A DNA stretch of 64,000 nt from Geosiphon pyriformis (lineage: Eukaryota > Glomeromycota > Glomeromycetes > Archaeosporales > Geosiphonaceae): positions 497,341 to 561,340 of the forward strand of contig JAAOMT010000134.1 of the NCBI GenBank assembly GCA_016748015.1, read 5' to 3'. The notes beneath the pieces are model-generated. The model was not told where the DNA came from. It searched no databases and saw only the letters and a program-made list of their open reading frames with translations. A program made the position numbers and the translations under genes. This document shows, one piece after another, positions 22,261 to 32,901 of the stretch; the first letter of the stretch is position 1, and each line of letters starts with the position of its first letter.

Positions 22261-22966
22261 GCATATTATCAGAAAATCATATTATATTGTTCAAAAATGT
22301 GTAAAACCTTGTATAACACAAATTATGTATATATAATAAGAGTGTTAAAAACAAAAAAAGTATTTAAATTAAAGAACAGAAGCTAGAAATTAGTAATTAT
22401 TTAATACTTTTCTTTTTAAAAAATAGTTTTTTATAATTTAAAGTAGAATTATATTAATATTAATAAACTTATCTATTATTATTCAATCCATGTTATCATT
22501 ACTTAATTAAGAAATATTAATTAATTTTACACTATTAACACTCTATGCTGATAAAAGTCAATACTTAATCACACTAAACCAATAGCTTTTAATTATAACT
22601 ATTAATGGTATATTAATTTTTTATTTTATTTTATTTTTATTTTATTTTATTTTGTTTGTTTTTGTTGTTGTTTACTAATTAATTAAGGGATTAAGCATTA
22701 AGTATTTGACATCAAAAATGGTCTGATAAAAGATTCAAGAACAAAAGTAGAAAATTTAAGAATAACTTATTAGAAAAGCACAACTGCCAAAATAAACTGG
22801 CCATCACATTAAAAAAAAATTCACAGGAAAAACTATTAATTAAATTTCTGTTTATTATACAAAAAACTCAACCAAAACTTTTAGAAACTACTATTATTAA
22901 TAGCTATTAAGCACCAAGTTACAAGTTTGTTATTTGTTTTAACACCTTAAATAATTATTTATAATA
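22261..22966 (+). repeat. Older A-type solo LTR, right piece
   Basis: Starts with the GCAT target copy, continues the U3 repeat units seen at 11117-11196, and then follows the A LTR: 'aattatgtatatataataag', 'ctattaacactctatgctgataa', 'gtttactaattaattaaggg', 'gcaccaagttacaagtttgttatttg', ending 'ataata' (GTAACA). It is much more A/T-decayed than the A element inserted into it, as expected from age. Confidence 0.6.
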
Positions 22967-23847
22967 GCATATATTATTATTATTCAAATTATTACTTATT
23001 ATTTAATCAAAATTATTGAAATTTCTATTTAATTAATAATTTAATTTGTATAATAAAAATAGAATAATTAAATTACACAATACTTTAAACTATATAATAT
23101 TCAAGAATTTGCCAAAATAATAGATAATTTACTAAAATAGTTAATAATTTGTTAAAATAACTTATAATTTATTAAAATGTATTTTTAGTTTGTCAAAATT
23201 ATAGCAAAAAGAAAAGTTTAAGTTTATAAATTAATATTATAACAAGTTGTATAAAAAAAAAGCTTTTTTTTTTAAGAAAATGTATTTTTTTTTAGAATTT
23301 TTTTTTAGAACAAGTTTTTTAATACAAATCAAATAAAAAAACTTAACACTTGAAAAACACAAATTTGTTAATTAATTGTACTTAAAATTTTCCAAATTCC
23401 AATTAATGTTTTGAAATTAACTAATTATTAATTTTAGTAAATTGTTAGTAACTCCAAATTTGAACAGAAAACAATTCTTTTAACAAAATTTCATTTTTTT
23501 TATATTTTTTATATTTTTTTTACTTTTATTCTTATAATTATTAGGGCAGTTTACAAACAAAATTCTTGTAAAAAAGTTGATTTTTATAGCAAAATAACTA
23601 TATATCTTTAGTAAGCTTTTAAATGAACAATTTTTAAAAAAGAATTGACTTTTACTACAAAATAACTACATAAAATAACTAGTACAGAATTGGCTATTTC
23701 ATTTATAAGTTCAATAATTTAAATTATAAGAGATAATTTGAAAATAAATTTAGTTATCAAAGATTCATTAGTTTTTAATAATCATAAATTAACAACAAAT
23801 TAATATTAATAACATTTAAGAAAAAAAACCAAAAACTTCTAGTAATA
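22967..23847 (+). repeat. Old family-B LTR, right piece
   Basis: Continues the LTR begun at 10971: 'gcatatattatt', then the block around 'aatttgccaaaataatagataatttactaaaatag' (the repeated 'gttcgccaaaa' region of younger copies), 'acaagttgtataaaaaaaaagctt', 'attagggcagtttacaaacaaaattcttgtaaaaaagttga', and the end 'caaaaacttctagtaata'. Strongly A/T-shifted compared with the LTR at 20266. Confidence 0.7.
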
Positions 23848-25700
23848 TTATAATATGTTTAAAGCCAAGTTGGTCAATTTTTCTCTTTGTTGTACTATCT
23901 ATAAAATCAGTAATATGATTTTTTAAGTTAATGGTCAGATGTGTTTTATTTTTTATTTATCTGATTTTGGTTATTGTTTTTAGTTTGCTCTAATTATATT
24001 TGGTTTACAGAGTGATTTGAATAATATTATTGTTAAAACTGATATTTTAAAGAAATATTATATTTGGTAAAAAATTTTTAAATATCAACATTGCTTTAAG
24101 TATTAAGACTTAAATCATTTAACTGTTGATTATAAAATATTTTTACCTTTTTCTTTCAAAAATTTTAGAACTTTTGTGTTTTGTTTTGTTAATATTAAGT
24201 TTTATGTTGTTATTAAAGGTTTTTGGTCTCTTTTCTTATATGTTGTTAATGTTTGTCTGTTGCTAATTTCTTATTTTCTGGAAGCAATTGAACCTCCAAT
24301 AACTGAATTTATCTTCAAATTATCTCCTATAATTTGAACTGCTGAGCTTATAAGTAGAATGGCCAATTCCATGCCAGCTATTTTGTGTAATTATGTTGTA
24401 GTAAACATCAACTCTTTCCCAGGAATTGCTCATCTGGAAGCTTACTAAAAATGTATAGTTACTTTGCTGTAAAAGTCAACTCTTCTACAGGAATCTCATT
24501 TGTAAGCTACCTTAATGATTATAATAAGAAAAGAAAAAAAAATAAAAGAAATATAAAAGAAATAAAATTGTGTTAAGAGAAACATTTTCTATCTAGACCT
24601 GAAGTTACTAACAGATTAAAATTGGTAGCTAATCAATTTCAAAATATTAGTTTGTGTTGAGAGAATTTCAAGTGTAATAATCAAAGAATTTGGTTTTCGA
24701 ATTTTTAATTTTTATTTGAGATATGTAAAAGGTGATTTGTTTTAATTAAGATATCTAAAGTAAAATACTATAATAAGCTACAATGAGAAGATACATTTTT
24801 TTGAAGAGAAAAGCTTTTCTTTTATATAACTTGTTGTATTACTAGTCTTTGAACTTGCACTTTTCTCTTTGCTCTAGTTTTGGCAAACTAAAGATACATT
24901 TTGGTAAACTACAAGTTATTTCTACAAACTATTAATTATTTCGGCCAATTTTCATTAATTTCGCCGAATTTTGACTATATTAAATGGTTCAGAGTATTGT
25001 GTAATTTGATTATCTTAATTTCTATGGTACAAATCAAGTTATTAATTGAGTAATAATATTTGATAATTTGATTAAATAATAAATAATAATCAAAATGATA
25101 ATAATATATGCTAATTAATAATAGGAATTATAATGGTAATTTTATGCTAATTAATAGCTAAAATTCTACTAATAACAATGTTAAGACTGTTGTTTCTGTG
25201 TCTTTTTTAGTTTTTAGTCTTCTAATTAACTCTGCTTTCTTTACTAAAATGTTGGCTGATGTTTTTACAGTTTTTTTTTGGTTTGCTTCTTTGAAATCTG
25301 ATTTGGCCAAGTTTTTTGCTTTGGTCAAATCTATTATTAAGCCAGTCAGATTTTTGGTTGCTGTATTTAAACAATTTATTAATAGTAATCTGGTTTTGAG
25401 TAGTGTATTTGGCCTTAAAGTTAATAAAATTTTAATACATATAAGTACTTTTAATAAAACAGTTAGTAAATTAGAATAGAAGATAGTTGTATTAAAAACT
25501 GAGTATAACTATGAGAATATTAATATATCTGGTTTTTATATAAGTTTATTTGTTATTAATAATAATATGTTTTCTAATTTGATGTTATAATAAGAACATA
25601 AATTTATTAATATTAAGTTTGATGCTTTATAAACAGCCAAATGGCTGGTTGAATTAGTTAATAATAGTGTTATATTGTTTAAGATTGTTCAAAAAATGTT
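23848..25700 (+). mobile_element. Decayed retrotransposon-like coding fossil interrupted by a B LTR
   Basis: Plus-strand reading gives 'FSFKNFRTFVFCFVNIKFYV' up to 24207 and, after the B3 LTR, 'KTVVSVSFLVFSLLINSAFF' followed by an open frame to 25479. Removing B3 and one ATGT joins the two in frame. The right part is Leu/Val/Lys-rich with coiled-coil-like spacing ('TVSKLERKIVVLKTE'), reminiscent of the ORF1 C-terminus of the LINEs nearby ('KIGSLESNMMALEALV'). I therefore read it as a LINE ORF1 relative, with low certainty. No intact gene is present. Confidence 0.4.
24208..25177 (-). repeat. Family-B solo LTR, reverse orientation
   Basis: 970 bp in minus orientation. On the plus strand it begins 'tgttattaaaggtttttggtctctttt' and ends '...tactaataaca'. 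It is flanked on both sides by ATGT (24204-24207 and 25178-25181), a perfect 4-bp target duplication. Its start variant ('TGTTATTAGTAGAATTTTAG') matches the old LTR at 10971 rather than the younger B LTRs, indicating a sub-family. Confidence 0.88.
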
Positions 25701-25879
25701 ATTTTTAAGTAAGTTTTTTTTTGAAGTATCAATATAGTATAGTTTAAACTGATTTAAGTAGCTAGTTATATATAAAAAACACATAAATTATATTTAATAC
25801 TAGAATATTTAGTTTGTTTTTAACTTCTAAATAGTAATTGGACCATATTTATTAAATATAATTTTTTATTTATTTATTT
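25701..25879 (+). mobile_element. 3' end of a plus-strand LINE
   Basis: The text 'taagtagctagttatatataaaaaacacataaattatatttaatactag' and 'aaatagtaattggaccatatttattaaatata' is the LINE 3' UTR also seen at 49410-49515, and in reverse in copies 1-3. It ends in A/T-rich tail sequence abutting the 3' end of LINE copy 3, so the two LINEs lie tail to tail. Confidence 0.65.
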
Positions 25880-27355
25880 ATTAATGAGTGAGATCCAAAT
25901 ACTACTTAGCACTATACACTAAAGAAATAATCTATACTAAGCATGAATCATGTATTTATTACACATGACCAGCCACTTGAGCCAATCAGAACATCACTAT
26001 ACAGTTATACTAACAGAAACAGAGTCTCCTATACCTGAAAAAAACTGACAAAAATTACAAAAACCAAAATGAATGCCCAATGCCTCAGTGATGCCAAGCA
26101 ATTTGACCACACTAGCAGAAAACCCTGAGGCCAAACCTGAAACTGACACAAGAACTGAACCATTCAGCAGAATTAGGTTGGTTTTCTCCATATAAACTTG
26201 ATGTTTAACATGGACCGACCATATATTATCCCTAAAAACAAGACCAAAAGATCTCACAAACTTAACAACCTCTATACCAGCAACCTTCAGATTATGAAAG
26301 ATGGAAACAGCTTTGTGAAACCAACCATTAAACACAAAACTCTTATAAAGAGTTATAGAGACTAAAAAATCAGAAACACAAGATGACAGCAGCTGCAACA
26401 CACAAGAAGAAGAGTAAGATAAACCAGAAAGCATTCTCCAAAAAACAACATGAGAGTTCAATATATGGGATCAAGCAAAATTGTCGACTTTACAAAAAAA
26501 CACATGATCTGAAGTCTCCATCTTATTACAATACAAATAAAGCACACTAAGATAATGTCTGTTATAGAGGCGCTTTCAAACTGTGACAGGAAGCCGACGA
26601 TGCAAAGCTTTCATAAAATAAGTACAGGTGCCAGCTGAAGGTCTGCTAGTAAAACCAGTGGCCATATACAAATCAGGATGCTAAACCAGTGAGGAGTGGG
26701 GCCAATCAACCTCAGAGAGCAAGCTATCAACCAAAAACTTAGAGCCAGAACCAACTTCCCAATGTGCATGACAAATGGAATGGTAAATATCATGAACAAA
26801 ATATCTGGAGTTGCCAAAAACGACACCACTATCAGCAATTATATAGCATTTATCCAAGCAAGGAAGAAGACGTCGACCAGAAAAAGAGACAGCACCAGCA
26901 ATCAAGTTAGCACATTCATTTCCAGAAACACCAGAATGATCTTTAATCTTGTATCAACTGACATGTAAATTCTTATATCCAATAATATTAGCAATATGTC
27001 AGCACTCAACCCAACACTGATTGCAAAAATCTGGACACACAAAACCCAATTCAGACTTGCATACATCCAAAGCAGATTGACTATCTAAAAACAATCATAC
27101 AGAGCTAGATAAGAGAACACACTCCAGAGCCAATACAATAGCCTACAATTCCGCAAGAGTAGATGACATTAAACCTGATACACCAACATCCAGACCCATA
27201 CTAATGTTCTCGAAAAAGGCAGCAGCACCAGCCCTACAGCCAGCTGTGTCTAAATTTCTCAGAAATCCATCCGTGTATATAGATATTTCACTCAAACCAA
27301 TACGAAAAAGACAGTCACAAATAGAGACAAAATCACCAAATTCAAAGATGTCCAT
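25880..27355 (-). mobile_element. LINE copy 3, 3' segment (RNase H, zinc motif, 3' UTR)
   Basis: Minus-strand frames 27355-27143 and 26461-25997 match copy 1 from 'LDILRSGEF' (here 'MDIFEFGDF') through the RNase H start ('IYTDGFLRN', 'LMSSTLAEL') to the C-terminus ('KLLGITEALGIHFGFCNFCQ'). The 3' end 'gagtgagatcc' is like the other copies. The segment breaks at 27356, where the B element begins. The preceding ~51 codons present in copy 1 are missing. Confidence 0.82.
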
Positions 27356-28334
27356 TGTTACCAGATGAAATTAGAGATATTATTTAGGATGAAATTATCT
27401 TATAATTCCTATCATTAATTAGTATATATTATCGTTTCAAATTATCACTTATTACATTAGCAAAAATGTCCAAAATTATCATTTAATTAATAACCCAAAT
27501 TGTACACAACACAAATGTAACCTAATTGCGATGATCAATCATGCAATACCCCAAACTATGTAACATTCAAAAGTTTGCCAAAATTTGTAGAAATTTGCCA
27601 AAATAATTGATAGTTCACCGAAATATCTAATAGTTTGCAGAAATAACTTGTAGTTCACTGAAATGTATCTTTAGTTTAGCAAAATTGTAGAAAATAGCAA
27701 AGTTCAAGTTCATAGAATAGTGTTATGACAAGTTGTATAAAAGAAGAGCTTCTCTCTTCAAAAAAATGTATCTTACTTTAGATTTATCATTTAGAACCAT
27801 TCCTATACACACAAAAAGAAATAAATATCAAATAAATTAAAAAACCAAATTCTTTAATTATTACACTTGGAAAATCTTCAAAACCCAACTAACGTTTTGA
27901 AATTGATTAGCTACCAATTTCAATAAACTGTTAGTGACTCCAGGCCTGGATTGAAAACGTCTCCCTTGACAGAATTCTATTTTTTTACATTTTTTTTATT
28001 TTCTTTTTTTATTTTCTTACTATAATCATTAGGGTAGCCTACAGACAAGAATTCTGTAGAAGAGTTGATTTTCACAGCAAAGTAACTATATGTTTTAGTG
28101 AGCTTTCAGACAAGCAATTCCTGGGAAAGAGTTGATGTTTACTACAATATAACTACATAAAGTAACTGGCACAAAATTGGCCATTCCACTTATAAGCCCA
28201 GCAATTCAAATTATAGGAGATAATTTGAAGATAAATTCAGTTATTGGAGGTTCAACCACATCCAGAAAACGAGAATTCACAGCAAACAAGCATCGACAAC
28301 ATTTAAGAAAAAAGACCAAAAACCTCCAGTAACA
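27356..28334 (+). repeat. 5' LTR of the B element
   Basis: 979 bp, TGTTACCAG...CCAGTAACA. It contains the repeated 'tttgccaaaat / gttcaccgaaat / gtttgcagaaat' block (27570-27680) shared by all B LTRs, and 'acaagttgtataaaagaagagc' at 27729-27750, which may hold the transcription start region. A TT spacer and TGGTGCTTTCCCACGG (28337-28352) follow as putative primer site. Confidence 0.9.
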
Positions 28335-28379
28335 TTTGGTGCTTTCCCACGGAAACAACACAGCAAAAACAACTTCAAA

Positions 28380-30197
28380 GTGACGATCACACCAAACACA
28401 ACAACTCTAGAGTATTACCAGTCAATTTACACCCACTGCAAGCAAAGATTCAATATTCCCGATGGAATTGAAGTTGTCAAGAAATCAGTATACCAATACA
28501 TTGAAAACTGCATCAACAATTATTTTTTTGGAAATTACAATATCTCAAAAGTTAGAAGCAACCTTTACAATAATTTAGCACACTATTCACAGTTGGAAAC
28601 TGAAGACTTTAACAGTGAAACACTTGCTACTTACTTCTATGAACTTAATTTTAACATTATCAAATACTGTGAAGAAACATATCCAGTGTAGTCTCAATAC
28701 ACTATTGATTTTGAATCAAAAACAAAAACAAGCAACAAAGACAAATTGAAGCAATACTCAAGAACCACCCCAAATACTCCAATACCACCAAAAACAACTG
28801 CCAACTATTTACAAACACCTGAACAAGGAACCAGTTCAAAACTTCCACTTACTATCACACCTTTTCCAGCTTCACTTGCACAAGCACAAATACCTAATTC
28901 ACTCTTGAATCGATTTGCAAGACCAGAAGATTTTACATCACTCAGAAGTCCCATTAGACAACAAGAATCTCTTCAAACTAGTTCCAATCTCCTTGACTTT
29001 CTAGCTGAAAATCAAAGTGAACACTCTGAGACAGCAGCAAACGAAGAAAACGAACCTGAAATATCTGAGGAAGAATCAATAGACAGTGAGAACGAAAAAG
29101 ACGAAATGACAACATACATTGCAAAAATCTCTGAATTTAATGGAGAAGACATTGAAACCAGTCCCCAAGAATGACTTGACCAAGTTACTAAAGCTGGAGA
29201 TGCAAATGGATGGAATGCTGCCAGAATGTTAAGAACAATTCCCTACTTTCTCAAAGAAACAGTAGGAGAATGGTTTGAAAATTTGGCTGTCCCATTCAAT
29301 AATTGGAACACTTTCAAAGCAGCCTTCCTTGAACAGTTCACCAACAATAATACTTCCATCACCCTTCGCAATCGTTTTCGAAATATCAAACAAGAACTCT
29401 CCGAATCTGTTATGACTTATATTGGGAAATTCAACAAATTTCTCAGACGAATTTGCCAACTCGAAACAAACAATTATTATTTTGATGCTCAAATCTTGGA
29501 TCAATTTATCGCTGGTCTAAAAGATAAACTAATTAAAAAGGTTTGCCCATATGCGCCAGAAGATTTAAACTCTGCCATACAGCATACAAAAAGATACGAA
29601 ATGGCCATAGAAGAGGCCAATTGCACAAAACTTGTAAATTTGGCAATTGGAGAAACCAGCTCAGCAGCTGAGGAAAAAATTGACCAACTCACAAAGAAGG
29701 TTGAAAACTATTTCACCAATCAACAACAACAGCAACTCCAAAGATATCAACCACTCCAAAGACGAAATCAAAATAACTTTGCACCACTTTCTAATAACCA
29801 GCCGCAGAATTGTCATTACTGTGGAATCTCTGGCCACTGAAAAAGAGATTGCAAAAAGCTACAACGAGACCAACAAAATAGAAGTAATCAACATTATCTC
29901 CCACCACAGCAATCTTATTATCAACCACCACTACCACCAGCTTACTATCTACCAAGACTCCAATACCAAAATAACTATTATCAGCCCGCCCTACAGCCAA
30001 TCCAACAGCAATACCAACAACCACCTACACAATATTATCAAGTACCTGCTCAAAGACTGATTACACAAAATCAATTCACACCACAAAACCGATACCAAGT
30101 AAACAACAATAGAATCAGTTCAAACAACCAATTAGTTTTCCAAAATTTCACTCAATCAAGACCCAACCACTATCACACTCAACCCAGTTATTTAACA
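28380..30197 (+). pseudogene. B element gag
   Basis: Mostly open frames 28380-28691, 28746-29174 and 29226-29840. The N-terminal part has no ATG at its first codon (GTG, as in A). The capsid-like part shows 'WNAARMLRTIPYFLKETVGE', 'WFENLAVPFNNWNTFKAAFL' and 'EQFTNNNTSITLRNRFRNIK', typical of retrotransposon gag. A CCHC zinc knuckle, CHYCGISGH-KRDC (29811-29852), keeps all ligands but has TGA at the Trp position. A Gln/Tyr/Pro-rich tail follows. Other stops: TAG after 'EETYPV' (Gln), TGA in 'PQE-LDQV' (Trp). Gag packages element RNA. Confidence 0.8.
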
Positions 30198-30760
30198 ATG
30201 TCAGAAGAACAGGATTTTCACTATACTGCACTCTCGGAAGGTAGAACTGCAGCACAACAACAAAACCTTTCTCATAATTACACCACTATTCTACCAGCCC
30301 GAATTGCTGAAAACGCCAATCTTTCTGATATCTTTCCTTTTGAGTTTGAAGCCAATGAATCACCATTTCTACTTAGCAATACAGCCGCCAATGAACAAAA
30401 AGCAATCACGGCTATGTACACTGAAGCAGAAGTCGAAGGAAAGACAATTCGCTTGATCCTAGACAGTGGATCCACCGAAAACATTATCACCTACCAGTTA
30501 ATGCAACAGTTGAAGAGAAATGTTGACTGACCAGCTCAAACAGGTATTATTACTGCCGATGGCATGAAAAAGACCCCAGTAGAAGAAATTAACAATTTTC
30601 CATTCACTCTTGATGGAATTACCATTCCAGTCAAAGTTCTTATAATAGATGCACCCTAGTACCAAGCTCTCATCAGAAATGACTAGCTTCAAAAAGCCAA
30701 TGCTAATCTGAATTAGGAAACACAAGAGTTAACAATCTCCTACCAAGGACAATACGCCCG
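30198..30760 (+). pseudogene. B element aspartic protease
   Basis: The frame at 30198-30530 reaches the active site 'RLILDSGSTENII' with Asp-Ser-Gly intact (30462-30470). It then passes TGA after 'LKRNVD' and continues 'GIITADGMKKTPVEEINNFP', TAG in 'IDAP-YQAL', TAG in 'RND-LQKANANLN', TAG, 'ETQELTISYQGQYARVPATC'. Each stop fits Gln, Trp or Arg in the equivalent place of related elements. The catalytic core looks sound, unlike in the A element. Confidence 0.8.
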
Positions 30761-30979
30761 GGTACCTGCCACTTGTGGTATATTCAACAAACACTCTGAA
30801 AAAGCCCCAGCTTTTGAATTTGAACCGGAAGAAGAAAAACTCCTCATTAAAACATTCATGGCTCTTGGATCAACATTCAACTGGGCTGATGAAACAGAAC
30901 AAGAACATTTTACCCCACACTCTGAACTCAAAACCTCTGGATAGAATATCCCTTACTCAAAACCCGAACCAAGGAAACA

Positions 30980-31612
30980 ATGCCCCTATATTCTCCTTAA
31001 ATGTAAAGACTGCCACAAGAAACTATTGTCAATGGGAGCCTGCATTTCACCTGAAGAAGAATATGAAAATCATACTTGTTATTACTGCAAGGCTTGCCAC
31101 AGAGAACAATGGGGCCATCTAATAAAAAGGAACAGAAAATGAGACAACACCTCTTGTTTGACTTGTGGAGATATGCTACCGAAAAAATGCAATTGGATTG
31201 ATGTAGCCATGAGAAGAGAAGTCTGCAATCAGACCTGCCAATATGCTTTATCAATTTCAGAAAAAGTAAAAAGAAGAACACTCTTTAATGCAGCATACAA
31301 CAGTGCTTTCAACAAACTTTATCACTACTCCCATAATGCTGAGATGATTTTTGATCTAGCAATGGCATTAATTAATAGAGCTACCAAAGAAAATGTTCAT
31401 CAAATGAAGGAAGCAGAATACATTGAATACACCATGGAATTAGCTGGATTCAATTATGAAGATGAAGTAGAAGTCTACCACCAAATTGCAAGTCATACCT
31501 ATCCAACCCAAAAAGCTCAAATTCAACAATTAAAGCAAATGAACATTAGGCTATGTGAAGAATGCATTATGCTTTGTGATGAACAGTAGTGTCCTGAATG
31601 CTACGCTCTTAG
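30980..31612 (+). pseudogene. B element Cys-rich region between protease and dUTPase
   Basis: The protein text has 'KCKDCHKK', 'SMGAC', 'HTCYYCKACHREQ', 'NTSCLTCGDMLPKKCNW', 'VCNQTCQYAL', then ~100 helical-looking residues (31240-31530, 'MKEAEYIEYTMELAGFNYED') and a second cluster 'RLCEECIMLCDEQ-CPEC'. Matching clusters in the A element show this is a real conserved segment and not a chance ORF. CX2C pairs suggest zinc binding. I recognise no known gypsy domain here, and the role is unknown. Confidence 0.65.
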
Positions 31613-31769
31613 TATCCTCTTGCCCAGCGAAAATGATGAGAATGAAATTGAATTTGGAGAACCTGAAGCAACGGAAGAAATTGAAACAACACCCATCTAC
31701 CTTATCAAAAATCAGCCTGCCTTATAACTTAAATACTTCAACAACAATGGACAAGGAATAAAACCTGAA

Positions 31770-32170
31770 AAAGCACACGAAATTGATGCTAGATATGACC
31801 TAAGATATCCAGGCAAGGATACTCTTGTTCTCAAACCCAAATCTCTAACAAAAATCAACCTCAAAATTGCACTTGAAATTCCACCAGAAGCAATGGTTCA
31901 AATCACCTCCCAGTTCTCTTTGGCAAGCAAAAGAATCAATGTCAGAAGAGGAATAATCGATGCTGGATATATTGGAGACATTACAGTGATGCTTCAAAAT
32001 GAAACTGACAAACCATTTAAGATCAAACATGCTGAAAAAATTGCCCAAGCTATTTACCTACCCCTAATCAACATTTCAGGTTTGCAACTAGTCAATTAAA
32101 GAGAACAATTAGGAAAAAGCGATAGAAGAACTCAAGGTTTTGGTTCAACTGGACAATTCACAGTTCCAGT
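31770..32170 (+). pseudogene. B element dUTPase
   Basis: All five motifs of the trimeric dUTPase family are visible: 1 'EIDARYDLRYPG', 2 'SQFSLASKRINVRRG', 3 'GIIDAGYIGDI' with catalytic Asp and Tyr, 4 'AEKIAQAIYLPL', 5 'RRTQGFGSTGQ' (about 32120-32153). One TAA (32097-32099, 'LVN-REQLG') interrupts before motif 5 and fits CAA (Gln). The domain is ~130 residues, the family's normal size. It cleaves dUTP to dUMP. Motif 2 Ser-Ser-Leu has partly changed to Phe-Ser-Leu. Confidence 0.85.
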
Positions 32171-32901
32171 TAATATAGCTCTTAACACACAAAACAAATC
32201 CCACCAGATTCTCAGACTTCCACAACCAATTACCATCTCACTCTTTGGAGAACATCCAGAAATCTACATCTGCCCAAAGCCAACAACCACACAACAAATT
32301 TTTGAGTCCAATGAACAAGTCTGCTTGGCACATAATATTTTGATCCCAAACATTTATATTCCAGAAGGAACAAAAAAAGTCTGAGTTACTTTTTACAACC
32401 CCAATAATTACCCCATAATTTTATTAAATAATTTAGAAATTAGAGTTATTCACAGTAATATATTTCAACAAGAATTACCCCAAACAGTTCCCAATTTCTC
32501 TGAAATGATTGAACATTCACTACCAAAAATCAACCCAAATCCCAGCTCTGAAAACTACCATGTTGTCATGGAAAAACTATTTCGAATCAACATGGAACAA
32601 CTTGAACCACAACAACAGACCCAGCTCAAAAAGCTAATTGCAGAATTTGCCAATCTTTGCTGAAAACAACAATGACCTATTCCACACTTGCGAAAATGTT
32701 CTACAAAACCCAATTTTACAACCTTTGAAGATTCAATACATTGGAAAGCTCACAGAACTGAAATTTCAACAATTTTCAGACCAAATTTCTTTAATAATTT
32801 TGGATTACTATCTGGAAATTACAGACAGTACTTGGACTTCGACGGAGCTCAGTCTTGAGGAGGAGGTTATGTTACCAGACGAAATTAGAGATATTATTTA
32901 G
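32171..32901 (+). pseudogene. B element linker, deletion junction and 3' tail ORF
   Basis: The linker runs to 'EQLEPQQQTQLKKLIAEFAN' (32590-32655, ~frame 1), then 'IFAENNNDLFHTCENVLQN' (from 32650 in another frame). In A the corresponding place begins the RT entry ('NNFNDIF...IKQRAYRV'). RT, RNase H and IN are gone, and the frame instead carries the element's 3' tail ('IQYIGKLTELKFQQFSDQI'), ending 'LPDEIRDII' with TAG at 32899-32901. The stop lies 32 bases inside the 3' LTR, so the tail ORF uses LTR sequence as its C-terminus. Confidence 0.65.
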
